DNA of 63,021 nucleotides from an uncultured Hungatella sp. (GCA_910588325.1 CAJUPP010000013.1:1-63021), one strand, 5' to 3'. Counted from the first letter of the stretch, positions 18,405-26,547 are shown. Notes: generated by a model not told the origin, from the sequence alone. Program-made: numbers and translations.

Positions 18405-19151
18405 TCAGTAACCATTTCCCATAAATTCCGGCATTGTAACGTTCTCTCCTGCATTAATTCCTTCTTTCTTTAGCACAGTAAAAATCGTCTTTATCACAAT
18501 GGCTAAATCATTTAAAAATGTGATATGGTCCACATACTTTAAGTCATCCTGAAATTTTTCATCCCAGGATAACCCATTGCGTCCTGACACCTGGGCCAAC
18601 CCTGTAAGTCCCGGCCTGACCTCATGCCGCCGTGCCTGTGTTTCATTATATCTTGGAAGATATTCCACTAATAATGGCCTGGGACCGACAATGGACATGT
18701 CTCCTGACAGAATATTGTATAATTCCGGAAGCTCGTCAAGACTTGTACTCCGCAGCATTTTTCCAAAAGGGGTCAGCCTTTCTTCATCGGGAAGTAATTC
18801 TCCTTTGGAGTTCCTTTTATCATTCATTGTCCGGAATTTAAAGATGGTAAATATCCTTCCATTTAATCCCGGCCGTTTTTGTTTAAACAGAATCGGGGAA
18901 CCCAGTTTAATTTTTACCAGAAATGCCGTCACTGCCATTAATGGACTAAAAGCAATAAATGCCATTCCTGCCAGAGCAATATCAAGAGGACGTTTGATAG
19001 TGGCTTCATAAACACCATAGGGACTATGTCCTTCCGTCTCCTCAGCTTTTTTTCTCTCCTTTTTCAACTTTCCATATGCTCCGATTGCCATTCCAATACC
19101 AACAATTAACGAAAGTAGTGTAATCGGTTTCTTTCTCTTTAATCTTTCCAT
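18405..19151 (-). CDS. Initiating polyprenyl-phosphate sugar-1-phosphate transferase
   Basis: 248 residues, a short monotopic phosphoglycosyl transferase. One hydrophobic N-terminal segment (about 9-26) is followed by a second, reentrant one (IALAGMAFIAFSPLMAVTAF), then the catalytic core: PILFKQKRPGLNG, IFKFRTMND, and GLTGLAQVSGRNGLSW. It puts the first sugar phosphate onto undecaprenyl phosphate. It lacks the CoA-binding-like domain of long WcaJ proteins. It lies 15 bases downstream of the aminotransferase, so the first sugar is plausibly a 4-amino-4,6-dideoxy sugar such as diNAcBac, as in Pgl-type systems; this is inference. Confidence 0.9.
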   Translation of the reverse strand: MERLKRKKPITLLSLIVGIGMAIGAYGKLKKERKKAEETEGHSPYGVYEATIKRPLDIALAGMAFIAFSPLMAVTAFLVKIKLGSPILFKQKRPGLNGRIFTIFKFRTMNDKRNSKGELLPDEERLTPFGKMLRSTSLDELPELYNILSGDMSIVGPRPLLVEYLPRYNETQARRHEVRPGLTGLAQVSGRNGLSWDEKFQDDLKYVDHITFLNDLAIVIKTIFTVLKKEGINAGENVTMPEFMGNGY

Positions 19152-19166
19152 ATGATTCCTTTTTGT

Positions 19167-20510
19167 TTATTTAAAACATTGGCATACTATGCTAATTATT
19201 GCATTCTGAGCTGAACTGTCCATCTTAATATCAGACGGCAGGCACAAGCCTCTTTGGAAAATATCCTCCCCAACATCTATCGGTTTCCCATCTCTCCCAG
19301 ACATTCCTCCATTTATATAAGCATTGGTCCTTCCTCTCCCATTCCCTTCTCTGGTAACAAATCCATTCATTCGGTAAATGGGCTGCATATGCATAGGCTT
19401 CCAGATTGGTCTACCTTCTGCTCCAAAGGCCCATAATGCTTCCAGAATCTCGGTTGGGCAGGTTTTTCCCGGTTCACTTATATAAAGGGCTTCCTTCTCT
19501 CCTCTTACCTGTCTGCACATACCATCTGGTTCGATTACCATGCAGCTTAACCAGAAATTGGGTGTACTGTTTTTACTGTCAAAGGGATTCATCCTTACAG
19601 GCAGGTCTTTTAAGCCCTCCCGGTATCTCTCATATATAGCCTTCTTCTTTCCGATATGCTCTTCCAGATACCCCATCTGCCCTCTTGCCACACCGGCAAT
19701 CACATTGCTCATCCGATAGTTATAGCCAAGCTCTTCATGCTGGTACCAAGGTGACGCTTCCCGGGACTGAGTGGACCACTTGCGGACTTTATTGCTGTCC
19801 TCTTCACTATTTGTCAAAAACATCCCTCCGGAACTTCCGGTGATGATCTTATTTCCGTTAAAGCTGATAACCCCGCAGTCTCCAAAACACCCTGTCCGAA
19901 TTCCCTTATATGCTGCTCCGAATGATTCCGCCGCATCTTCAATCAGGAACGCTCCATGAGTACGGCAGATCGATTGGATCTCTTCTATTTTTCCTGGCGT
20001 ACCATACAAATGGGCCATAACCACAATCTTCACATCAGGATAAATGCTGAATGCCTTCTCCAGTGCTTCTGGTGACATGTTCCAGGTATCATACTCCGTG
20101 TCGATAAAAACCAGTTCCCCGCCTTCATATACAACTGGATTCACCGTAGCAGCAAATGTCATATCCGAACAGAATACCCGTACACCTTTCAGTGCTCCTC
20201 CTGTTCCAAGTCCAAACGGCGTACTAATGCCCGTACTGCTTCCATATATTTTCTCCGCCGCCAGTTTCACAGCCATATGTAACGCTGCGGTTCCGCAGCT
20301 AAGCCCTACAGCATACTTTACTCCCACTTTCTCCGCCACGTCTTTTTCCAATTCATTGATATTCTCCCCGGCCGTTGTCACCCAGCCAGAATCAATGGCT
20401 TCCTTTATATATTGAAGTTCTTCTCCATGCATGGTGGGAGATGCCAGATAAACTTTTCTCTCAAATGGTGTAATTTCTTGAAAACGCGGATCTGATTTAA
20501 AATCGTACAT
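19167..20510 (-). CDS. DegT/DnrJ/EryC1/StrS-family PLP sugar aminotransferase
   Basis: 447 residues. The PLP site is clear: SCGTAALHMAVKLAAE near 73, IEDAAESFGAAYKG, and the Schiff-base lysine in SFNGNKIITGSSGG; YNYRMSNVIAGVARGQM follows. The family aminates keto-sugar nucleotides (PglE/ArnB-like). It is longer than usual: there are extra loops around residues 83-110 (glycine-rich) and near 400-415. Start ATG at 20510 has AGGAACAGGAAC upstream. It is the first enzyme gene after the long leader, and its product feeds the phosphoglycosyl transferase and PglD-like acyltransferase downstream. Confidence 0.9.
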   Translation of the reverse strand: MYDFKSDPRFQEITPFERKVYLASPTMHGEELQYIKEAIDSGWVTTAGENINELEKDVAEKVGVKYAVGLSCGTAALHMAVKLAAEKIYGSSTGISTPFGLGTGGALKGVRVFCSDMTFAATVNPVVYEGGELVFIDTEYDTWNMSPEALEKAFSIYPDVKIVVMAHLYGTPGKIEEIQSICRTHGAFLIEDAAESFGAAYKGIRTGCFGDCGVISFNGNKIITGSSGGMFLTNSEEDSNKVRKWSTQSREASPWYQHEELGYNYRMSNVIAGVARGQMGYLEEHIGKKKAIYERYREGLKDLPVRMNPFDSKNSTPNFWLSCMVIEPDGMCRQVRGEKEALYISEPGKTCPTEILEALWAFGAEGRPIWKPMHMQPIYRMNGFVTREGNGRGRTNAYINGGMSGRDGKPIDVGEDIFQRGLCLPSDIKMDSSAQNAIISIVCQCFK

Positions 20511-20540
20511 GTTCCTGTTCCTTCATTTTTATATTGTAGA

Positions 20541-20564
20541 AAGAGCCCGTTTTTCCGAACTCTT
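20541..20564 (-). terminator. Hairpin in leader just before the aminotransferase gene, possible attenuator
   Basis: On the minus strand AAGAG and CUCUU pair perfectly and are extended by four more pairs (two of them G-U) around a GAAAAA loop, followed by UUCUACAAUAUA. It ends about 30 bases before the start codon. The U-tract is imperfect, so it is only a candidate for the stop signal that antitermination would overcome. Confidence 0.35.
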
Positions 20565-20668
20565 GTACTCAAAACAATGTCTATTTCAGAGCAGGCTTCG
20601 CCATTCCAGAAGCTTATCTCCTCTTTAGGAACTCTTCTGAATAGCAAAACCTCTATGTCCATCACTTT

Positions 20669-20697
20669 CTGCACAGCGCGCGAAGCGTCCGATGCAG
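20669..20697 (-). promoter_or_regulatory. Strong RNA hairpin in the operon leader, candidate LoaP target
   Basis: Read on the minus strand, CUGCA and UGCAG close a 29-base hairpin. The inner pairs CGG/CUG and CGC/GCG, with a small bulge, cap in a UUC loop. It lies about 70 bases after the second antiterminator gene and 160 bases before the aminotransferase. LoaP proteins are known to recognise a hairpin in the leader RNA of the operon they control, so position and shape fit; binding here is inferred. Confidence 0.5.
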
Positions 20698-20767
20698 TCC
20701 ATAACTTTTGTAAAGCACATTCTGGCAGCTAATATATCAGTACACTTGTGTGCTGCTTCTGTTTTAA

Positions 20768-21271
20768 CTACTGCCTTTTCACAATTCCAAGCCCCACAGT
20801 CACTTCTACCCCCCGCCCCATCAAAGGCATCTCCAGCACTACCAACCTTTTATGTCTCAGTACTTTCTTCACAATCCCTCTGTAATTCTTCATGGCTCCG
20901 GACGTAACCACCAGTTTCTCCCCTTCCAGGTACCCTTCCGAATATTTCACAATATGCTCGTCCCCACCAAGCAGACGCAGATATTCCTCCTCCTCAGGTT
21001 CAATCGGTGTCATGTCCTCTCCGGTACACAGAACCTTTGTCATACCTTCTATCTGTTTCAAACGCATAAAAAAATCTTCAATTCTTTCCGTTTCCACAAA
21101 CACATATCCTGGAAACAGCCGGTTGGCGATCATTGTCCACTTTCCCTTGATTTTGGTCATTCTTTCTGCCAGTATTACAAATATATTTTCATCATCTTCC
21201 ATAACTCGGCGGCGGCATTGTCCGCAAATTTCTTCTTCTGTTCCCGTATAGACCTGAATTACATACCACAC
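20768..21271 (-). CDS. loaP: LoaP-like NusG paralog (transcription antiterminator), second copy
   Basis: 167 residues. NGN domain: WYVIQVYTGTEEEICGQC, then LFPGYVFVET near 52-61. C-terminal KOW domain: VTSGAMKNYRGIVKKVLRHKRLVVLEMPL. This is the architecture of specialised NusG proteins (LoaP, RfaH) that keep RNA polymerase going through long operons. Start is a GTG at 21271 with AAGGTG nine bases upstream. It lies 16 bases after a second NusG-like gene and directly before the leader hairpin and capsule genes, the classical LoaP position. Confidence 0.88.
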   Translation of the reverse strand: MWYVIQVYTGTEEEICGQCRRRVMEDDENIFVILAERMTKIKGKWTMIANRLFPGYVFVETERIEDFFMRLKQIEGMTKVLCTGEDMTPIEPEEEEYLRLLGGDEHIVKYSEGYLEGEKLVVTSGAMKNYRGIVKKVLRHKRLVVLEMPLMGRGVEVTVGLGIVKRQ

Positions 21272-21287
21272 TTTCTTCAGTCACCTT

Positions 21288-21818
21288 TCAGCTGGCTGCA
21301 TCTTTTCTCCTGTCATCCTCCTCGATCTCAATCCCAAGATACAAAAGTCTCTTCCTCCCCATAATCTCAGCTTCGATCTCCGCAATCCTCTTATGAAGAT
21401 TCACCCGTCTCACCATATTTCCCATTCCCGACAGAGGCCCGGACAGATAATGAATCTTCCCGTCTGTTCCAATCCTTACCTTTGATATTCCAATCCGGCC
21501 TTTCCGGTCAGCAAGCCGCTCCATAAAGTCAGATTCATGTTTTTCCAGGGTAGACACATACTCGTCATCGCTGAACAAAAGTTTCGGCTTCGGTGTCTTC
21601 TTCAGCTCCTTATACACCTTTTCCGGCTGGTCCGTATCGATAAACACATACCCGGGAAATAAGTCCTCATACACGGTCTGCCACCGCCCTTCATATTTCT
21701 TTCTTCTGCTCCGAATCAGGTGAAAGCACCGTGCATTTAAGCTTTCCGGAAGCAGTCCTGCAACAAAATCCTCCGTATGCGATTCTCCCCCATCCCTCAC
21801 ATGGACAACACACCACAT
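21288..21818 (-). CDS. LoaP-like NusG paralog, first copy of a tandem pair
   Basis: About 176 residues. It opens MWCVVHVRDGGESHTEDFVAG with DLFPGYVFIDT near 55, and a KOW region LSGPLSGMGNMVRRVNLHKR followed by a charged tail. It is clearly related to, but distant from, the next gene. The start chosen is the ATG at 21818 preceded by GGGGGTGAG; the frame runs open further upstream into the inverted repeat. The tandem arrangement is unusual: the two could act on different sites, heterodimerise or be functionally redundant. Expression would depend on the putative switch just upstream. Confidence 0.85.
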   Translation of the reverse strand: MWCVVHVRDGGESHTEDFVAGLLPESLNARCFHLIRSRRKKYEGRWQTVYEDLFPGYVFIDTDQPEKVYKELKKTPKPKLLFSDDEYVSTLEKHESDFMERLADRKGRIGISKVRIGTDGKIHYLSGPLSGMGNMVRRVNLHKRIAEIEAEIMGRKRLLYLGIEIEEDDRRKDAAS

Positions 21819-21870
21819 ATAGTGCTCACCCCCATCTAAACCACCTGATTTAGTATTTACAACCTTCCTG

Positions 21871-21899
21871 AGTGGGGAAAAACCCATAGGTTTTTCCCC
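21871..21899. repeat. Left arm of perfect 29-bp inverted repeat
   Basis: The arm contains GGGGAAAAACCC-ATA-GGTTTTTCCCC, itself nearly palindromic. The reverse complement of the arm at 22062-22090 is identical over all 29 bases, including the asymmetric centre (CCCATAGG against CCTATGGG), so the two are true inverted copies. It ends 53 bases before the first loaP-like start codon. Confidence 0.9.
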
Positions 21900-22061
21900 G
21901 AAAAACTATTGCAAATTTTTATGTGTTGTGCTATCCTATAAACGTTAAATTGAAACAAAACAGAGTAAATTTTTATGAATTCATCTTATTTTGTAAGACT
22001 TTTATCAGTTTTGCGAGATAAATTCTGTAAAATTTTTGAGATGTCCAGATGATCAGACAGT
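21900..22061. promoter_or_regulatory. Putative invertible promoter segment of the capsule operon
   Basis: 162 bp of AT-rich, gene-free DNA between the two arms of the inverted repeat. Plus-strand promoter matches are TTGCAA (21909-21914) with TATCCT (21932-21937) at 17-bp spacing and an upstream TG, and TTGAAA (21950-21955) with TATGAA (21974-21979) at 18 bp. Minus-strand candidates are weaker (for example TTGTTT with GATAGC). Read this way, the segment currently fires away from the operon and would drive it after inversion. No recombinase gene is near. Confidence 0.55.
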
Positions 22062-22090
22062 GGGGAAAAACCTATGGGTTTTTCCCCACT
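22062..22090. repeat. Right arm of perfect 29-bp inverted repeat
   Basis: Exact reverse complement of 21871-21899. Here the internal palindrome extends to AGTGGGGAAAAACC paired with GGTTTTTCCCCACT (22059-22090). As RNA either arm would form a stable hairpin, so a terminator or attenuator role is also possible. Confidence 0.9.
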
Positions 22091-22375
22091 ATAGTGTATT
22101 TACTCCAATTATTTCCTCCAAACTCTCTGATACTTCCCCATGTACCCTTTATCTCCGCCTCCTTTTAAAGCCGCATGTTCCCTTATATCCCCTCAATTCA
22201 CACTTATATAATCCCCCGATACCCACCAATTCTTCTCGAAATGTTATATCGTATCAGGCAATGATAGGCTACTTTTTTTATATCGTAACCATTAATCGTT
22301 ACTTGATTACTGAATTGCCGCAAGGTATATAGGAGGTAAGAGCACGATAAGAGGATTATAAAAATGACAGTCTCA

Positions 22376-22514
22376 AGACCAGGCCTCATCTGACAACCAT
22401 CGCCCAGCCCATTGACCTGATTGCCGCCCGCTCTCTGGAATTGCTCTGCGATTATCCTGAGACACCGGAATCCATAACCCTTCCTCATACCATAAAAAAA
22501 AAGAGCCAGCTGTA
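22376..22514 (+). pseudogene. C-terminal remnant of a LacI-family regulator
   Basis: The plus frame reads RPHLTTIAQPIDLIAARSLELL and then PESITLPHTIKKKSQL-stop (22376-22514). RPxLTTIxQP...A...LL...LP is the end of LacI-type repressors. No N-terminal DNA-binding or core domain is found upstream, so this is a leftover of a deleted gene. Confidence 0.6.
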
Positions 22515-22632
22515 AAAACCTTCTGGCTCCATAAGACAGAAAAAGAACAGTCACATCCGATTCGTATACCCCATCAGCTCCCAGTCCGCCTCCCTGGCTG
22601 CTTCCCGTCCTTCCCAGATGGCCCACACCACT

Positions 22633-22793
22633 AGTACATCGTTGCACTAATTCCTAAGCAACAGCACTTGCTCTCTACGCCAGGAGCACGTCTGCAAAGC
22701 TAGACGTAGGATCCACTACGCCGTCACTTTGCAGACGCACACCTGACGCAGATATCAAGCACTGTTACTCAGTTATGAATGCAACGATGTACT
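22633..22793. repeat. 161-bp imperfect fold-back element (MITE-like)
   Basis: The ends are a perfect 14-bp inverted repeat, AGTACATCGTTGCA at 22633-22646 and its complement at 22780-22793. Inside, a second perfect block CGTCTGCAAAG faces CTTTGCAGACG, and the intervening arms also match with few mismatches, so nearly the whole element can form one long hairpin. No protein is encoded. It could be a miniature transposable element or a structured RNA. Confidence 0.65.
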
Positions 22794-22901
22794 GGTACTG
22801 TCCCCCCGTTGCATGTCCCCGGCAGCGATCCATACCAGGTCTGCCGGGATCCCCATCCGTGTGCTGACCTATCTGAACCATTGCCGAAGACATTTCCCCT
22901 T

Positions 22902-23906
22902 TTACACCTTCCACAAAATATCCCTGTTAACAGTCCGGTAGAAAAATTCTCTGACTCTCTCCCGTTCCTTGGTCTGTCCCAGAATCCACATCAGCTTCGT
23001 CACTGTCGCCTCCAGAGTCATGTCATAGGATTCCAGCAGACCGAACTCATATTTGATGCTTCTTCCCACCTCATACACAGACATATTGCTGCCTTCATTG
23101 GTGACCTGGGTGGTCATAACTACGGTTTTGCCCTGAGAGATCCATTTTTTTACTGCATCATAATAGCCGCAGGTGTCATAGTTAGGCAAGCCCCCTACAC
23201 CGAAGGATTCGATAATAACCCCATCATAATGCTCTGCCATATAATCCAGCACGGAGGCGTCCATAGAGGGAATCAGCTTCAACAGTCCCACACTGGAGTT
23301 TAAATGGCGGTAAAAGGTGAGGGGTTCCTTAAGCAGCATCTTGTCATCCAGATAAAACAGGATGTGATCCTCCTGAATAGATGCAATATATGGAAAATTG
23401 ATGCTGGAAAACGCATTGTAGCTTTTAGTCCTCTCCTTTTTCGCCCTGGTCCCTGCTATGACCTTGCCGTCAAACACAAGGCTGACTCCGTAGGCTTTTT
23501 CACAGGCGGCAAAACGCAGGCTGTCGGACAGATTGGTTCTGGCATCCGTGATTTCCATATCGATAGGCTTCTGAGAACCGGTTATGACCACCGGCTTCGG
23601 TGAGTTCTGAATCAGATAGGACAGAGCGGCGGCAGAATATGCCATGGTATCGGTGCCATGGCAGATCACAAACCCGTCATAATCTTCATAATGCTTCTCC
23701 ACGGCAGAAGCAATGGCAAGCCAGTGTCCCGGCTGGATGTTGGTGCTGTCAAGATTAAACAGCTGAAGGGTATCTACCTGACAGAAGGTTTTGATATCCG
23801 GAACATAGGACAATAACTCTTCTGAGGACATCAAAGGCTTCAATCCTGAGTCACTTCTTTTGGAAGCGATGGTACCGCCGGTGGCGATTAATAGAATATG
23901 CTTCAT
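22902..23906 (-). CDS. ansA: L-asparaginase (type I-like)
   Basis: 334 residues, close to the usual length. The catalytic motifs are intact: LIATGGTIASKRS with the nucleophile Thr near 12, CHGTDTMAYSAAAL near 83-96 with the second Thr-Asp pair, and GSQKP with the Lys. It hydrolyses asparagine to aspartate and ammonia. There is no signal peptide, so it is cytoplasmic. It is a single-gene unit flanked by decayed DNA; start ATG has GAAGGAG upstream. Confidence 0.93.
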   Translation of the reverse strand: MKHILLIATGGTIASKRSDSGLKPLMSSEELLSYVPDIKTFCQVDTLQLFNLDSTNIQPGHWLAIASAVEKHYEDYDGFVICHGTDTMAYSAAALSYLIQNSPKPVVITGSQKPIDMEITDARTNLSDSLRFAACEKAYGVSLVFDGKVIAGTRAKKERTKSYNAFSSINFPYIASIQEDHILFYLDDKMLLKEPLTFYRHLNSSVGLLKLIPSMDASVLDYMAEHYDGVIIESFGVGGLPNYDTCGYYDAVKKWISQGKTVVMTTQVTNEGSNMSVYEVGRSIKYEFGLLESYDMTLEATVTKLMWILGQTKERERVREFFYRTVNRDILWKV

Positions 23907-23965
23907 AGGAAACTCCTTCTCATGTTATTTCAAGATTTCTACATTTCTTCATTTCTCCTTATAAA

Positions 23966-23994
23966 AATGTAACTGATTTCTCAGGAATTGTAAA
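23966..23994 (-). promoter_or_regulatory. Sigma-A promoter of the asparaginase gene
   Basis: On the minus strand TTTACA (23989-23994) and TACATT (23966-23971) are separated by 17 bp, 60-90 bp before the start codon. Both hexamers are reasonable matches to consensus. Confidence 0.5.
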
Positions 23995-24440
23995 GGGCTG
24001 TCATTTATGGTTTATCACATGGTTACTGCTTGCAGACAACATCATGAAGCCAGGGGGCGCCCAGTGAGTAACTTATATTGCTTTCTCCTGGGCAGGCTGG
24101 CGCTTCGGTAAACCCTTGACCATGTCCTTTTCGAGTTTCGTGTGAACACATGCCCCGAGGGTGATGTAAAGAACATAGCGGTACATAGGGCACTCGCCCG
24201 GCTGCGTTGTCTCAAAATGGCAAGTGTTATCTAAATAACACTGGTTCACAAAAGTACATTAACCCAAAAAGGCGGTCTGCAGCACAAGTCTCTGCATTCC
24301 GCCTGAATGGTTTGTTACCGTCTTCCATTACGTTGCCGCGGTCTTTTCTGGAATTCCTTCCGTATACCCCTTTCCCCTTATACACTCCCAAAATCTCTTT
24401 GTGTCTGATTAGGAATTCAGATCTTCCCCGTTGGTGGCAA
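23995..24440. other. Intergenic stretch, no gene recognised
   Basis: About 445 bp between the asparaginase promoter and the DUF1835 gene end. The only structure I see is a short perfect hairpin, AGTGTTAT facing ATAACACT, near 24222-24242. Open frames here are short and have no recognisable protein match. It may be decayed mobile DNA. Confidence 0.4.
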
Positions 24441-25475
24441 TCACCTTTTTATGCCATCTGCTCTGCATATCATTCTTGCATACTTACTTTTTGAATCTTC
24501 ACACACCCGGATCTTCCCCTGGGCGATAAACGCGTCAATCCGTGAGGCATACCACCAGTCCCCTATGGAAATGGGATCGCGTCCCAGAATGTCTCCTATG
24601 AGCCTGGCCTCCTTCACCGGCTGCCTGGTTAGCCGCCGCCAGATGAGAAAGTCGTAAAAATCTTCTTCCACTCCGGTAAGCCTGCCGTTGATCATTGCTC
24701 TTAAGGGAGCATTCTCATCCACCAGCTCCGCCCAGCAGAGCTCATACATCTTCCGCTCCTGTTTAGACAATACTTTCTCAAGCTTCAGGAAACCGGACAG
24801 CTCCTCCGCCGCTGCATTTCCCCAATTACGATGGAATGTGACGCTGTTTTCTTTCACCTGATATTCCGGCAGCTTCACAACAGATACCCGATTCTCAAAA
24901 TTCTTCATCCAATTGCATACAAAACAGAGGCCGCACCTGGAATAAGGCGCATCGCTGTACCAGAGCCGGATGTCCTCACCGGCCTCCAGAAACTTCTCAA
25001 GCCGCGTCAGCTCCTTTTCATAAAAGCTGCCTGTCTTTTGCATCTCATCCTTATGGTTCCGAAGTTCCTCCCACTGCTCCTGATAAAGCATGGAAAAGAT
25101 CAGATCCTTTCTGTAGGGACTGTCCGGCGCCTCCTTAATGTCTCCGATATCCAGCATAAATCCCAGGCAGATCACCTGATCCGGGGTTCCCTGGATCCAC
25201 TCTGTAGTCCCGGCGGTCTCTGTGTTCCTCCAGAAACGAGGCTGCGCCTTTTTCCCAGTCAGGCCCCGTCCATCATCCGCTGCATTTCCATCAGACAGGC
25301 TTCGTCCATTTTCCGCTGCCTCCCTGCCGGGCAGATATTGTCCGTCTTCCTCTGTTCTGCCCTCTCCTATGACCACAGTCACCGTAGGGCCGTCCCAGGC
25401 CCTTCCTCGGACATTTTTATGTTTTGCCACCTTCATGGCCCCTGCTTCGCTTTCGCCAAACAGCACTTCAATCAT
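24441..25475 (-). CDS. DUF1835 / DUF3658 domain protein
   Basis: 344 residues. The N-terminal DUF1835 signature is MIEVLFGESEAGAMKVAK with CLGFMLDIGDI after an unusual low-complexity insert (about 40-90, rich in Asp, Gly and Ala). The middle has RLWYSDAPYSRCGLCFVC. The C-terminal DUF3658 part starts with MINGRLTGVEEDFYDFLIWRRL and ends in a short winged-helix-like segment. Function of the family is unknown. The gene is alone, and the insert makes it longer than most relatives. Confidence 0.75.
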   Translation of the reverse strand: MIEVLFGESEAGAMKVAKHKNVRGRAWDGPTVTVVIGEGRTEEDGQYLPGREAAENGRSLSDGNAADDGRGLTGKKAQPRFWRNTETAGTTEWIQGTPDQVICLGFMLDIGDIKEAPDSPYRKDLIFSMLYQEQWEELRNHKDEMQKTGSFYEKELTRLEKFLEAGEDIRLWYSDAPYSRCGLCFVCNWMKNFENRVSVVKLPEYQVKENSVTFHRNWGNAAAEELSGFLKLEKVLSKQERKMYELCWAELVDENAPLRAMINGRLTGVEEDFYDFLIWRRLTRQPVKEARLIGDILGRDPISIGDWWYASRIDAFIAQGKIRVCEDSKSKYARMICRADGIKR

Positions 25476-25705
25476 CGTATTTCACCTCGGCTCGCCTGCA
25501 GTTTGAGAATCTGCGTTATTATACAATTTTTGATTCTTTTACACATATCTTTTCCTCCTCTAATTCCTTCCCTTTAAACACAAATCCTCAGCTTCTGATA
25601 CGTTCAGGTAAGATTCCCCTGCTTTCTCTGTCGAAGGTGATGATGTCAGACCAAAAACAAAACTGCGGCCTCATACACACCTTGAAAGCGTTCCGGCCCT
25701 TTCCT

Positions 25706-26491
25706 CTAATCAAATGCCCGATACCCCAGCTTCCTGGACACCTCAAGGGTGATCTCACGGAATACCTCCAGCCGCTTATTGAGCATCTCATCTGTCATCC
25801 GGCCCTTCGGTCCGGTCACACTCATTCCTGCGATAATCCGCCCCTGAGCATCAAAAACCGGAAAAGCAAGGCAGCGGATTCCAAGCTCACGTTCCTCCTC
25901 ATCGTAAGCATAGCCTCTCTTTCGTATCCGTTCCAGCTCCTGCTTCAGGCTTTCCTTGGTCACATATGTATTCTCCGTAAATTGCGGAAGCCCTTTCTTC
26001 AGGATAAACTGCTCCAGCTCCTCATCACTGTAATTCAGCAAAAGCAGCTTTCCGTTTCCCGTGCAGTGCATAGGCGCAGCATTTCCCACATACTGGATTG
26101 CCATCAGAGATGAATTGGTATCCCGGATCACATCAATATACACGGAGCTCATGTTCTCTTCCACCGCAATGTTGGTGGACTCTCCAAACTCCTTTGTCAG
26201 CCGTTCCAGATAAGGCCTTGCGATCTGCTTTAAATCCCTGTGGTTGCTTACATGATTGGCAAGTGCAACAATCTTAAATGTTGCAGAATATTTTAAGGTA
26301 GCCGAATTCTGCTGCACATAACCTTTATTCATCAGGGTATTCAGGTATCTGGTGGCAGTGGTATTGGTCATCTTCAGATCTTTGGCTATATCCAGAAGAC
26401 GTGAAGGTTCATGCTTTAACACCAGATATTCCAGCACAGTTAATGTTTTCTCCCCGGATTGAATACCAGGAGTCTTTGAGTTTTCAGCCAT
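25706..26491 (-). CDS. IclR-family transcriptional regulator
   Basis: 261 residues. The N-terminal winged helix (about 10-75) contains EKTLTVLEYL, LDIAKDLKMTNTTATRYLNTL. The C-terminal effector domain has VYIDVIRDTNSSL, PMHCTGNGKLLLL and RGYAYDEEERELGIRCLAFPV, all standard for IclR. It lies next to the LarA/dehydrogenase/glycosidase/ABC operon read in the same direction and probably controls it; a matching palindrome sits in the promoter of the first ABC gene at 36765-36779. It also has its own promoter at 26548-26576. Effector unknown. Confidence 0.88.
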   Translation of the reverse strand: MAENSKTPGIQSGEKTLTVLEYLVLKHEPSRLLDIAKDLKMTNTTATRYLNTLMNKGYVQQNSATLKYSATFKIVALANHVSNHRDLKQIARPYLERLTKEFGESTNIAVEENMSSVYIDVIRDTNSSLMAIQYVGNAAPMHCTGNGKLLLLNYSDEELEQFILKKGLPQFTENTYVTKESLKQELERIRKRGYAYDEEERELGIRCLAFPVFDAQGRIIAGMSVTGPKGRMTDEMLNKRLEVFREITLEVSRKLGYRAFD

Positions 26492-26547
26492 AGTCGTATA
26501 CTCCCCATTGTCTGGTACTGCCTATTCTTTTGGCACTTCTATACATT

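Noticed and set aside
20405..20674. 89-residue minus-strand open frame between the second loaP-like gene and the aminotransferase
   Set aside because: It overlaps the aminotransferase start, has no family resemblance and covers the leader hairpins; more likely untranslated leader.
21871..22090. Two independent bidirectional terminators
   Set aside because: Possible for either hairpin alone, but identity over 29 bases including the asymmetric centre in opposite orientation, around promoter-like DNA, fits an invertible segment better. Kept as the alternative explanation.
22204..22647. 147-residue minus-strand frame, and the plus-strand frame 22779-23303
   Set aside because: Both begin MQRCT only because their starts lie in the two arms of the fold-back element; one is antisense to the LacI remnant, the other antisense to the asparaginase.
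24000..24440. Group II intron or other structured RNA between asparaginase and DUF1835 genes
   Set aside because: I could not find the domain V hairpin, conserved ends or a reverse transcriptase; left as unassigned.
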